Shown: positions 1 through 11,439 of the stretch, piece by piece
Numbering within the stretch: position 1 is the first letter of the stretch
How the letters are laid out: each line of letters starts with the position of its first letter
Assembly: GCA_003254925.1 (NCBI GenBank)
Contig: QANZ01046144.1
Location: 163,597 to 227,596, forward strand
DNA length: 64,000 nucleotides
Direction of reading: 5' to 3'
Source: Chamaecrista fasciculata
Lineage: Eukaryota > Streptophyta > Magnoliopsida > Fabales > Fabaceae
Translations under genes and position numbers: made by a program
The notes under the pieces: model-generated
Database searches by the model: none
Told to the model about the DNA's origin: nothing
Seen by the model: the letters and a program-made list of their open reading frames with translations, nothing else

Positions 1-404
1 ATCTCATCCACTTGGATTTGGATTGACCCCTAACCCTCAATCCAAAATTTTCTCATCCTCACAATTTCCAATACCATATCACACTTCCCAATATCATCTC
101 ATCTCAATATTATTTCAAACAAAACACAACCAAACACCTATCATCTCATCTCATTATCTCCATCTCATCTCATTATTTCCTACCATTTCTACCCCTATAC
201 AAATTACAAAAATCCATCAACTTATTTCTACCAACCACAATCATTACATACCCTTTTATATAATTTCACACCCTATTTAACATCATTATCACTAAAATCA
301 CCCAAACACTAATACATCATCTCATCTCATCCAATTAAAAAATAATCTCATCTCATCCATTTGGATGAGATTGGATTAAAATTAACTGCCTCCCAAACAG
401 ACCC
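1..404. mobile_element. Tourist-like (PIF/Harbinger) MITE, cut by window start
   Basis: The segment is built from repeated CATCTCATC/GGATGAGAT motifs in opposite orientations. It ends in CCCAAACAGACCC followed by TTA at 405-407. Read from the other strand this is GGGTCTGTTTGGG, the usual Tourist/PIF terminal repeat, with a TTA/TAA target site. The left end lies outside the window. An 85-codon open frame inside it has only simple low-complexity sequence and is not a gene. Confidence 0.6.
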
Positions 405-548
405 TTAATTTGTTCTTTAAATTTCATATCAATTATCGTCCTCAAATATTTTTTACCGTCAATTTCCACTATAATATTTCACATTTTGGTTATTTTTATT
501 ATTTGCTTTTGTTTTAGTCAGCTATTAATAAAAATTAATAAAAAAAGT

Positions 549-705
549 GATGCAGTCTATCGTTAAATTTTAAAAATAGACCACTCATCTAATATTGATA
601 TGTAATGTAAAATTAATAAAAAAAATAAAACTCAAATTTTAACTCAATTAAAAAATATGATGCAGTCTATCGTTAAATTTTGAAAATAAACCACTCATCT
701 AATAT
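549..705. repeat. Tandem direct repeat, period about 110 bp
   Basis: The block beginning GATGCAGTCTATCGTTAAAT at 549 recurs nearly unchanged at 659, each followed by a CCACTCATCTAATATT stretch. This is a two-copy imperfect duplication with no coding content. Confidence 0.75.
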
Positions 706-781
706 TTTAACAATTTTTTTATTCGACATTTTATTATTTGATAATATCACATTTTTTATTAAAAGTGACACATCTATCTTA

Positions 782-1193
782 GGGTAAATTATACTTTGAT
801 ACCTTGTGGTTTGGTCCTATTTCACTTTGGTACCCTGTGGTATTCTCTATTAACACTTTGGTACCCTTTGGAGCTATTTTGTAATTTTAACCATAACCAA
901 ATTTTGCAAAAATTACATATTGACCCCAAAAAATTTTCAAAAAATTACAAATAGGTCCCTAGATACATATTGTCTAAGGACTAAAATGAAAACTTTTAAA
1001 AAAAATTGGGGTCAATATGTAATTTTTGTAAAATTTGTTATGGTTAAAATTACAAAATAGCTCTAAAGGGTACCAAAGTGTTAATGCCTTAATGGAGAAT
1101 ACACAGGGTATCAAAGTGTCAAGTTTCAAACCACAGTGTACCAAAATAAAATAGGGTCAAACCACATGTATGGTACCAAAATGTAATTTACCC
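782..1193. mobile_element. Family A MULE-type foldback MITE
   Basis: This 412-bp element is a long inverted repeat starting GGGTAAATTATACTTTG and ending in its complement. The arms contain GGTACCCTGTGG and TTGACCCC blocks. It is flanked by tctatctta (773-781) and tttatctta (1194-1202), a 9-bp TSD with one mismatch, which is the size Mutator-like elements make. It has no open frame for a transposase, so it is non-autonomous. Related copies in this window are at 1525, 18636, 21214, 27106 and 38456. Confidence 0.85.
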
Positions 1194-1524
1194 TTTATCT
1201 TATCAATAAACATACAAAATGACCCAACTGAGTAGATATAGATTTACGAAATATTTAAATAAATTTCAAAATATCCTTTATGTTAACAATCCCATGCCCC
1301 TGGATTTAAAGTATAGGCAGGGTTGATTGAAGTAACATAATAAATGAATGAAAAAAGGAATAGTTGATTTAATTAATATGGAGAAACATGGAATAATAGG
1401 TTGGTTTGAAAAGATAGTAGAAAATAGAAATTTCCTTAAAAGATGAATGTCTATAGTCACTGTATCCTTTGGTATAAAATATTATTTATAAAATAATGTG
1501 ATTTTTTGTACATAATATTTTGAA

Positions 1525-1861
1525 GGGTAAATTACACTTTAGTACCCTATGGTATTCTCCATTAACACTTTGGTATCATTTGGAGCTATTTTGTAATTTT
1601 AATCATAACAAATTTGGCAAAAATTACATATTGACCCCGAAAGGATTTCAAAAAATTACAAATAGATCCCTGGACACATAGTATCTAGGGATTAAAATGA
1701 AAAGTTTTAAAAAGATTGTGGTCAATATGTAATTTTTGTAAAATTTGTTATGGTTAAAATTACAAAATAATTTCAAATGGTACCAAAGTGTTAATGGAGA
1801 ATACCACAAAGTACCAAACTATTATTTTTTAAACCAAAGAGTACTAAAATGTAATTTATCC
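1525..1861. mobile_element. Family A MULE-type MITE, shorter copy
   Basis: Same family as the element at 782, here 337 bp and with shorter outer arms. The flanks are tattttgaa (1516-1524) and tatttcgaa (1862-1870), a 9-bp TSD with one mismatch. The roughly 330 bp between the two copies (1194-1524) holds no gene. Confidence 0.82.
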
Positions 1862-3391
1862 TATTTCGAATTCAAATTAAATTGTGTGTTTCTTGGTAAA
1901 GATAAAATTTGTTGATAATTTTTACATTTTAAGATAATGAATTTTCGACTGTCAATTGGAAAATATAGTCTAATTTTAAAAAATAAATAAACAAATGAAT
2001 AAAAAAACTTAACATATATTTGTAGAGTGACTTGTAATTCATTCGCACCTAACCAATAAATCAACCCCAAGCTCTTGGAAGTGGCAAACCCTATTAGATA
2101 CACATCGGAAACGACAATTAATGGCCACGTGATGCTTCTTTTACTCTCTTCACTTCTTCTATTTGTCATCTCTCAATCTCTCATTATTATTATTATACAT
2201 GTTTCTAAGATATTCTAATCATAAATTTTAAAATATTTTAAAAATTATTAATAAAAATGTATTTTATTAATTTTTATATAAAATAAAAAAATTAAAATAA
2301 ATTAAATAACTCCTAAAAAATTATTAATTTTATATTTTAAAATGTAATTTAGAAATAATTGTTTATTTTCAACAATTTTATAATCTTACACTTTAAAAAT
2401 AATATATGCAAATACTTTTTAAGAATATATATATATATATAATTCAAATCAATAAATAAATCAGATTTAAGAACAAATATTATAGGCCAAATATCGATTT
2501 TATCATACTTAAAATTGGACCATAAAATAAATAACATTTTGCACTTTAATCCATAAAATAAAACTTTTGCAAGTTATAAAAACAAAAATATACATATAAA
2601 ATAAAATAACCAGAAAATAAATAAATACACAATTTAGTCCAACAATATTCAAACCCAATTATTTAATATATAAATCCGAACATATATATCCAATAAATTT
2701 TACTGGTATTCAAAATATATAGATGGAAAATTTGATAATCTTCATTCATCATCAATTAGATCACAGTTGAATTATAATTAAACTAATATCTTCAATTCTT
2801 CACTCTCCCAACAATAAGGTCAATCTTCAGAACAATATTGATTTATCTTACCATCCTAATCAACAAAATCATGCAAAAAGACTCTAAATCTCACAGGACC
2901 TGTATTACAGTTTAAGGCGCACACATATAAAAAAAAATATTCAAAGTTGAAAGTACTCATTTGTAATTTTCCTCTTTTTTGTTTTTTTCCAAAAAGACTA
3001 TCAATTTAAAACACGATCAAGAAAGAATTGAATAAGGTTGGGGAGTGGAGGAAGAATGGCATTAAGACATATAGATATGACCCCTTAACAACCCATGAGG
3101 GAGAAACAGTGAATCCAACGACGAAGATGCAAGCTTCTTAAAAAGAAAAAGATGCATCATGTATGGTAATATGGGTGTTTAATTACGAACAAACCTATTC
3201 TTTTTAAGTTTGTTTTAAAATTAAATATATTTTATGATCCTTGATTTTTTTTAACAAACGTCAATTATATATTAAGTATGTGGGGACTAAATAAGTTGAT
3301 GTATGTAAAAAAAAAGTGATTAAAAGTATATTTTTCAATAGTTAATGATCAAATCTTAATTTTGAAATAAATTTAGATACTAATAAAAATA
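1862..3391. other. AT-rich intergenic DNA, no gene seen
   Basis: Very AT-rich sequence with short (TA)n runs near 2427-2440. Open frames here are short and of low complexity. No family or domain is recognisable, and no terminal repeats were found. Confidence 0.6.
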
Positions 3392-4025
3392 GGGCCCGTT
3401 TGATTTTGTTTCTAAAACAGTTTTTTGTTTTTAAAAACAGAAACAAAAAAAATCCGTTTGATTTAATTGTTTTCTTAAATAAGTTTTTAAAAACAACAAA
3501 ACAAATTTTTAGTTTTTTTAAAAAAATGAGAACAGCTTTTATCTGTTCTGAACCGAGTTTTTAAAAAAGGCAGAGAACAATTGTCAAAAATTGTTTTAAT
3601 TAATGGCAGTTTAGTAAATTTGCCAAATATTACCATGCCTCTCAAGTCTCAAGTCATGTGTGGTATGCATCAAGTCTTTCTACTGTGTATTCGCAAAATT
3701 TGAAGAACAACTTTTCTTTTTATACTAGAAGAACAACTTTAAAACTAATGTATCAAACGGATTTTTTGAATTATCATATAGCTTAGATTAAATTATCAAT
3801 TTAGCCCCTAAATTATATGAACATTATTATTTTAGTCTTTAAATTCTTAAAATAGTTTAATTTAATCATTGAAAAATTCATGAATTCATCGCAATTTAGT
3901 TAGTCTAGAGACCGCATATTAATAAGGTGTTTATGAAAAAAAAAAGTTAATCTGATTGCATATAAATTAATATTTTTTTTAAAAAAACAGATACTAAAAT
4001 AACAATATTAATATAATTTACAAAT
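3392..4025. repeat. Two degenerate foldback remnants upstream of PIN1
   Basis: From 3392 a GGGCCCGTTTGATTTTG end, typical of Tourist-like termini, is followed by internal AAAACAG/CTGTTTTT inversions and a possible opposite end (TATCAAACGG) near 3751. From about 3790 to 4025 the sequence folds back on itself: the TTTAGCCCCTAAATTATAT arm is answered by ATAATTTACAAATTAG near 4011-4028. Neither has clear target duplications. They lie about 600 to 1250 bp before the PIN1 start codon. Confidence 0.45.
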
Positions 4026-4159
4026 TAGTCCATGGCTTAAAAGAGATGTGAAAAACTAGTATTGGAGACATACCCAGCTCCAAGTGAAGTGCTTTTTCTA
4101 CGCTTTATGTGACAAATGAAGTCCCACAGAAGATAGAGGCACTCACAAAATTTTTTCCA

Positions 4160-4366
4160 ATTTATCAAATATATACCCACCTTACTTTTGCTTTGCCCAC
4201 TCCACTCCTCTCTTAAACCCCAAATCCAAACACACCCAAAACAAAAAGCTAGAAAACAAACCCAAAATTAAAAAAGCAAACCCCTTCTTTTCTTTCTTTT
4301 TTTCTTCCTTTCTTCTCTTGCCTCTGCGTTGTTGCTTTGGGGACTGCAAGCACACACACAAGCTTG

Positions 4367-4409
<43 letters not shown>

Positions 4410-4638
4410 CTCTCAAAGCCTGAAAAAATATTTGCTGTATCTATCTATCTAGCTGCCCACCTTATTATTCCAAATACCAAAACACATGCTCTCCCATATC
4501 TCTATCTTTCTTGATCATCATCACCCCCACAATCTCCACCGCCATTCTTACCTTCAAATCTCCTTCTTCTTCTTTCTCCTTATTTCTCACACTTCACCTT
4601 CCATTTTCTGATTTGGGTTCTTCTTCAATCCTCCAAAG
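4160..4638 (+). promoter_or_regulatory. Probable PIN1 core promoter and pyrimidine-rich 5' leader
   Basis: An ATATATA motif near 4170 in an AT-rich setting is followed by strongly pyrimidine-rich sequence with a long (CT)n run at about 4371-4405. The leader then continues up to the ATG at 4639. CT-rich leaders are common in plant genes. The exact start of transcription cannot be read from sequence. Short open frames in the CT run are products of the repeat. Confidence 0.45.
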
Positions 4639-7600
4639 ATGATAACTTTATTAGATTTCTACCATGTTATGACCGCAATGGTGCCACTCTATGTGGCTAT
4701 GATCTTAGCTTATGGCTCTGTCAAATGGTGGAAAATTTTCTCCCCTGATCAATGCTCAGGCATCAATCGCTTTGTTGCTCTTTTTGCTGTCCCTCTTCTC
4801 TCTTTTCACTTCATCGCTTCTAATAACCCTTACCAGATGAACCTACGCTTCATCGCTGCTGATACCCTTCAAAAGGTCATTGTTTTGGTCTGTCTTGCCA
4901 TTTGGGCTAATTTCCACAAAAGGGGTTGCTTGGAATGGACTATAACAAACTTCTCTCTTTCCACACTCCCAAACACTCTTGTTATGGGTATCCCTTTGCT
5001 CAAAGGCATGTATGGTGAATTCTCAGGAAGCCTCATGGTTCAAATCGTTGTTCTTCAATGCATCATTTGGTACACTCTGATGCTGTTCATGTTTGAGTTT
5101 CGTGGAGCCAGAATGCTTATTTCTGAGCAATTCCCAGACACTGCTGGCTCCATTGTTTCCATCCATGTAGATTCTGATGTCATGTCATTGGATGGAAGGC
5201 AGCCTCTGGAAACAGAAGCTGAGATCAAAGAAGACGGGAAGCTTCATGTGACAGTTAGAAAATCCAACGCTTCAAGATCAGATATCTTCTCGAGAAGATC
5301 TCAGGGGCTTTCATCAACAACCCCAAGACCTTCAAATCTCACTAATGCAGAGATATACTCTTTACAATCCTCACGGAATCCCACTCCAAGAGGGTCTAGT
5401 TTTAACCACACAGATTTCTATTCTATGATGGCTGGTGGTAGAAATTCTAACTTTGGTGCTAATGATGTGTATGGTATGTCTGCATCAAGAGGGCCAACAC
5501 CTAGGCCTTCTAATTATGATGAAGATGGGTCTTTGGGAGGGAAGCCTAGGTTTCATTATTCTGGTGGAACAGGGCATTACCCTGCACCAAACCCAGGAAT
5601 GTTTTCGCCTAATACTGCATCTAAGAATCTTGCTGCTGCTAATGCTAATAATAATAATAATAATAATAATAATGCAAAGAGGCCTAATGGTCAGAATCAG
5701 AAACAGGAGGATGGAGGAGGAAGGGATCTTCATATGTTTGTTTGGAGCTCAAGTGCTTCTCCTGTGTCAGATGTGTTTGGTGGCCATGAATATGGAGCTC
5801 ATGATCAGAAAGATGTCAAATTGACAGTGTCCCCAGGAAAAGGTTTCATTTTTTTTCATTGTTTCTATTCTGATCTGAGATGTTTAATTTGTTATGTACT
5901 TATGTTTTGTTTCTCTGATGTGGGTTTGTTGTGATTATTCAGTGGAGGGTCATAGGGAGAATCAAGAGGAGTATCTGGAAAAGGAAGATTTCAGCTTTGG
6001 GAATAGAGGAATGGAGAGGGAGATGAATCAACATGAGGGTGAGAAAGTTGGAGAAGACAGGAGTAAAGTTATGCCTCCAGCAAGTGTGATGACAAGGCTT
6101 ATATTGATCATGGTTTGGAGAAAACTCATCAGGAATCCCAACACCTACTCTAGCCTAATTGGCCTTATTTGGTCTCTCGTTTCATTCAGGTACTACTACT
6201 ACGCGTGCAAAAAACTTGTTCCTTTGTGTTTTTTGTTTCCTTCTCTTGACTTGAAAATTCCATGGATTCATTCATTCCCATTAATTAATAATTTCTTGAT
6301 GATGATCCATTTTGGATGCAGGTGGAATATTGAAATGCCTCTTATTATAGCAAAGTCTATCTCCATACTGTCAGATGCAGGGCTAGGCATGGCCATGTTC
6401 AGTCTTGGTCAGTATAAACATCCTCCATCACCTTAATTACAAAATCCAAACCCTTCTTTGTTTCCATAAAAAAAAAAATAAATAATAAAAGAGAAAGAGA
6501 GAGACCAGAAAATCTTTTCTGATTCCGTATAAACTCAAATGACTAATAAAAAAATATGTATCTGAAAAAGCAAGGAAACTCATATATACACACATACATA
6601 TGAAACAGTGAGTAGCAGTAGTAGTGTTATGATAATGTGGTGGCCGCTTTATGAATCTTTTGGGCCACTTTTTTGGGGAAGTTCTTGGAGTTGTTGTTGG
6701 TGGTAGTAGTGGTGGTAGTGATGATGATGGAAAATGAATCAAACCTTTTTGCTTTCTCTCTCTAAGTAGTGGTGGGATGAGCATGCATGAATGAATGAAT
6801 GATGCATGCGTATTGTATTGCCTTAGTAATAATGAGTTTTGATTGCCAATGGCTCACTCGGTCACCTTTTGTGATATGTGTGTCGATTTTTGATGTCTTG
6901 TTGAGTGGGTTATTTGTAAGTTTATAAATGTTGATCGAGTCTCGTGGCCTATTGGAGTATCATCTCTTCATCTAAATTTTCTTTTACTAAAAAAATAACG
7001 AGTTTTGATTTGATGAGAGAGAATGAAATGAATGCTTTTTTGTGTTGTGACAGGTCTGTTCATGGCTTTGCAACCAAGGATCATAGCATGTGGGAATTCC
7101 ACAGCAGCTTCTGCCATGGCCGTTAGATTCCTTATAGGTCCAGCTGTCATGGCAGCTGCTTCCATTGTTGTTGGTCTCAGAGGCGTCCTCTTACACGTTG
7201 CTATTGTTCAGGTTCTCTCTCTCATCACTTTCTCTCTCTTCTTGCTCCCTCCTAACACTACCAATACTATATTATTTCACTATATGTTATTATGTCTTCC
7301 ACTCTCTTACTAAAAACTAATCTGACACGCGTGCTTTAATTCCCTTTTATATATATATATACCCTTCTTTTTTAAAAAAAAATTCTAATCGTCTATATAT
7401 CTCAGTTTGAATTAATTTTGTGCAACATATTGTGACGTGTTAGTTACTTTGATTGAAATCCCAAAAAAAAAAAACAGGCAGCTCTACCGCAGGGAATTGT
7501 CCCCTTTGTCTTTGCCAAGGAGTACAATGTACACCCGGATATTCTCAGCACAGCGTAAGTATATATATATATATCTGACAATTCTTAATTACTTAATTTT

Positions 7601-7718
7601 CTTTAATTCGGTGGTAATTAATTAATGAGGTTGGTTGTTTAATTAATGCAGTGTGATTTTCGGGATGTTGATTGCTTTGCCCATAACGCTGGTTTACTAC
7701 ATCTTGATGGGGCTATGA
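4639..7718 (+). CDS. PIN1: PIN1-type auxin efflux carrier
   Basis: PIN proteins carry auxin out of the cell at the plasma membrane and their polar placement sets the direction of auxin flow. Six exons join in frame: 4639-5842, 5943-6189, 6322-6407, 7054-7211, 7478-7554 and 7652-7718, giving 612 residues (Arabidopsis PIN1 has 622). All introns are GT-AG. Residues 1 to about 160 hold the first membrane bundle, residues 160-450 the long hydrophilic loop of a canonical PIN, and the rest the second bundle. The loop has three TPRxS motifs (228-232, 249-253, 287-291) whose serines match the PID-kinase sites known in PIN1. The internalisation motif NPNTY is at 466-470. The N terminus, the [12 protein letters not shown] segment and the loop length favour the PIN1 clade over PIN3/4/7. 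An asparagine run at 337-345 is coded by an AAT microsatellite. The assignment to the PIN1 clade is strong; which of several possible paralogues this is remains open. Confidence 0.96.
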
Positions 7719-8855
7719 ATTATGGAGGCAGAATCCATGATGATGATTGAGGATTTTAGATATATGGTAGATCCATGGAAGCTTGTGGAAGAATTATATC
7801 AGGAGTAGTAGAAAAAGCATGACACAAGTTCAATTGAATTGAATAGGAAAAATCCCCTGATGAATCTTTCTGATTTTTAATTTTCTTTTTCTTTTTTCTA
7901 ATTAATCTTTAATTTCCCTTTTTGGAATGAATAGTCTTTGCTTAGTAAAAATGTAAAATCATGTTTGTAGCTAATTAATCTATAAAATGGTCATGATGTC
8001 GTTTAGTTCTAAATTGTAATGTCCTCGGATTCCATATATCAATATCGATCATTCATATCAATTCAGGAAGGGAATGAATTTAATTCAAAGTAGAAAGCAA
8101 TGGATGAAAATGGTCCCTTTTTTTCAAAAGAAAAATCTTGTTAATTAATAATCACCAAATAACATATTTAACTTGTCTATTCGCTCGTTTCTTGCCTTCT
8201 CCATTCACCCGGCATAAAACGAAAAGGGTAACTGAAAAGTAAAAGGAAAGGTGAACTTGGACTTTGAACCATGGAATTGAAGATTTCTCTTCTACCCAAA
8301 AAAAAAAAAAAGACTTCTCTAATAATATATTATATATCGACAAATTAAATTAAAGATTCACGGATCTAAAATGTTTGGTATATATGTGTCCAAAGTTGCT
8401 TTGAGCCTACATGTATATTAGTTGCTTGTACCTAAATTGTAGGATTGACTAATTAATGACTAGCTATAACTAGGACACTAGGTATGTATATATATAATGA
8501 AGATGGAGAAGTAAGATATTGATCATATGTAGAGATGTGAGAGACAATGTAATGATTTTGTTAAGGTGTGCATATATATATATATATATTGCAAAGAGGG
8601 ACCCTTTAATAGAAGATGGGTAGAGGGTTTGATATTGATGTGGACTGCTTTGGAATATTGGGGGACAATATTCACAATCCAAAGTTTCTCTATATATCTT
8701 TTCTCTCCATCCTTTACTCATCTCTCTTTATTCCTTTTCATTCTTTGTTTTCTCTTCCCTCCTTTGCACAACATCTTTTACAACATCCTTCTACATATAT
8801 ACACACATTCCCATGAATCCTGTATATCGTGTTAAGGAGAAACTAATTATTTATA
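7719..8855. other. PIN1 3' flank, no further gene
   Basis: This holds the likely PIN1 3' UTR (T-rich stretches and AATGAATAG/AATAAT-like signals around 7880-7985) and then AT-rich intergenic DNA with short (TA)n tracts near 8575-8590. Open frames are short and unlike known proteins. Confidence 0.5.
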
Positions 8856-9057
8856 GAGTAAATTAACACTTGATTTCTAAAAGATTGAAATATACAATTT
8901 AGTTTTTCAAAGATTAAAACGGTATACTAATTAGTCTTTTTTATGAACTAAATAGTATACCGTTTTAATCTTTTAAAGACTAAATTGTACATTTTAATCT
9001 TTAGGGACCGAGTTGTCAACTCGGTGATCTTTCAGGGACCAAATCATTAATTTACTC
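8856..9057. mobile_element. Family B MULE-type foldback MITE
   Basis: The 202-bp inverted repeat starts GAGTAAATTAACAC and ends TTAATTTACTC. Its arms carry AAACGGTATAC and GTATACCGTTTT blocks. The flanks ttatttata (8847-8855) and ttatatata (9058-9066) are a 9-bp TSD with one mismatch. Relatives are at 33241, 41116 and, more distantly, 59091. Confidence 0.75.
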
Positions 9058-9253
9058 TTATATATATGAGTCCTTCTTATTCGCCGGTGTCTTGAGAGCT
9101 AAGAGTTATTACTATATATTTTAAGAACTAAAAAAAAATAAAAAGTTACTAACTAAATTTTAATTTTTGTTGTTATAAAAAATTTAATTGAATCAAGTTT
9201 ATGAGACTAACTAAGATCACATCATATCTCCGATTTAATGAACATTTACTTAA

Positions 9254-9675
9254 GGCTATGTTTGGGAGTTTGAGTGAGGATGGAGAGGAGAGGACATTAA
9301 TGGACACTAACAGAGTGGAGAGGAGAAGATATTAATGGACTGAGTAGATATGTTGTTTGGGAGTTTTTAATGAGGAAATGAATGGACACTTGTTAATCTT
9401 GTTTGGAAGTTATTAGTAATGGAATGGAATGGAGTGGACACATGTTATTTTTGGTTAGTATAAGGATATAATTGTCATTAAAAAAATATAAAACTGTCCA
9501 CTCCTTCCTTGGCACCCCAATTTGGGGTGCCAACAAAAATTGAATTTTGGGGTGTCAAGTGTCCCTCCTTATCCACTCCACTCTCCCCTAAAAAAACTTC
9601 CAAACATAACTTTTTTATCTTTCGTCCCTTCCTCTCCTCTCCATTCCTCCATTGACACCCCATCCAAACATACCC
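9254..9675. mobile_element. Tourist-like (PIF/Harbinger) MITE
   Basis: The 422-bp element starts GGCTATGTTTGGGAG and ends CCAAACATACCC, with TAA on each side (9251-9253, 9676-9678). The 3-bp TAA target and the GG..TGTTTGG terminus are diagnostic of PIF/Harbinger-derived MITEs. The interior is rich in GGAGAGGAGA/TCTCCTCTCC and ATTAATGGACAC motifs, shared with copies at 44685, 47232 and 47669. Confidence 0.85.
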
Positions 9676-10871
9676 TAAGTATTACAAATGGCCTTTTAAC
9701 AAAATCATCATATTAATAGCACAACTCAAACTTACAACTTAATTTGTAAGATATGAATTAAAATTGTTAATTACTTTGAATTAACTTTTCGATTATCCAT
9801 ATACTTTAACAATAGTCAAGAAATTATATATATTATAGCAGTGTTGTGTGTGCCACTTTCCAATGGGAATTAAAGGGGGCAGATTTTTATGACTTGACCG
9901 TATGATATGTGTTAAATATCTAGAAATTAAATATATATATATAGTACAAATCTCATTTAAGAAAAAGAAATATTTATATACAACACAAAATATCAATTTC
10001 AGTTTTTTTTTTCTTTGAAAATCTCCAAGAGTGCACGCCGAAAATTAAAATAAGTGATATATTTGGCAAAAGCCCAAAACTAATTTTGCTGTAAATTTTG
10101 AGATTGAAAACTCTACAAGAATTAGAAAAAAAGTTGTAGTAAATAGTATTGGTGATTCATTCTAATATATATATATAGAGAGTTCTGTGTGTCTAATTTG
10201 ATTTCAGTGTTGATAGTTGATCGATAAGTGACATGGCCTTAAATAGCTGTCTTTTCGAAGGCGATGAAAGAAATATGGTGGATGAATGAAGTGGAAGCAT
10301 GATGCCTAGCAGCACCTGCCATTAACCCTCACATGTCTCGGATTGAACGTTTTAGTCCCTACCATGTTGCAATTGAAGCACCAAGAGAAAAGAGCACAAA
10401 TATATAAATACAAGCTTCATATTTATACTCTTATATATATAGTCGGCTATGATAAGAGTATATTATGCATAAGATTAAGTTCATAGATAGAGACACATAT
10501 AAAGTTCAATTTGGAATCTCTATAGTGTATTATAGGTGAAGTGCAGAGAGAGAAAGTGAATCACACTAACATTTTCTCTCTCTAACTTGTTTTTATCTCT
10601 CTCAATACTATTTCTCTAAAATATTATAAAAGATCTAATTTGATACATATTTGTCTCAAGTTAAAGAGAATGCTTAAATTGTGAAGTCAGGGAGAAGTAA
10701 GAAGATAAAATTCATGAACCTAGTTATGTATGTGTTATAAAACTTGTTGTCTTTATTTTTTTTTTTCTTGGTTTCTCATACATATCTACTTTTTACTAAA
10801 GGGAATGTTGTTTAAGACGCGAGTATTATACTCTTATATTTTTATTTTTGGCCTGAAGTATTATACTCTTA
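9676..10871. other. AT-rich intergenic DNA, no gene seen
   Basis: There are several short (TA)n tracts (near 9935 and 10165-10180) and a few small direct motifs. No coding region, RNA gene or terminal inverted repeat could be supported. Confidence 0.55.
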
Positions 10872-11050
10872 TCTTATATTATATGGCTCCACCCCTTTCT
10901 GGTCGTCCATATTTAAAACTATAGTCTCTAAAATTAAAAATAAGAGAAAATTTACTATTTGGTCTCTCTTTCTTTACTAAGTTAACAATTTAGTCCTTTA
11001 TTTATTTTACATACATATTTGCGTGCCCGTTAGGGCACGCAAAGCCCTAG
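10872..11050 (+). mobile_element. Short non-autonomous Helitron, first of a tandem pair
   Basis: The 3' end has the Helitron signature: an 8-bp stem GCGTGCCC, loop GTTA and GGGCACGC at 11021-11040, then AAAGCCCTAG ending at 11050 in front of T. The proposed 5' end is TCTTATATTATATGGCTCC after an A, consistent with insertion between A and T. No Rep/helicase sequence is present, so it is a non-autonomous derivative. Confidence 0.7.
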
Positions 11051-11439
11051 TATATTATATGGCTCCACCCCTTTATGGTCGGTCAAAAATAGTGAATTAA
11101 AAAAATTAAAAAAGAAAAAAAAAATCACCACTCTCTCTCCCTACTCACTCCCCCCCTTCTTTAAAAAAATAAATGAATCAAAAAAAATGCAAAAAACAAT
11201 TAAAAATTAAAAAATGTCACCACTCTCTCTCTCCACTCACTCTCCCATATGAGGTAATTTCAAATTGGTCCTAAATATTTTATTTATTTTAGATGAGTCT
11301 TACATATTTGTATAATTTCTCAAATTGGTCCCAAACTTACTCTTTTATCAATATAAAAATTTAATATAATCTTCAACTTTAATCAATTCAAATGTTACAT
11401 GCATATTGGCGTGCCCGTTAGGGCACGCCAAGCCCCTAG
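11051..11439 (+). mobile_element. Non-autonomous Helitron, second of a tandem pair
   Basis: It begins directly after the CTAG of the first copy with the same TATATTATATGGCTCC start, although the expected leading TC is not visible. It ends with the same hairpin (11409-11428) and CAAGCCCCTAG at 11439, followed by T. The body holds two related CACTCTCTCT-rich blocks (about 11128 and 11221). Head-to-tail joining of Helitrons is known from plants. Confidence 0.68.

Noticed and set aside
4182-4514. Arg-Glu-rich and Ser-Leu-rich frames in the PIN1 leader
   Set aside because: These are translations of the (CT)n microsatellite in the 5' UTR.
5435-5824. Open frames on both strands inside PIN1 exon 1
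   Set aside because: They overlap the strong PIN1 frame and consist of shadow translations of the AAT repeat and loop sequence.
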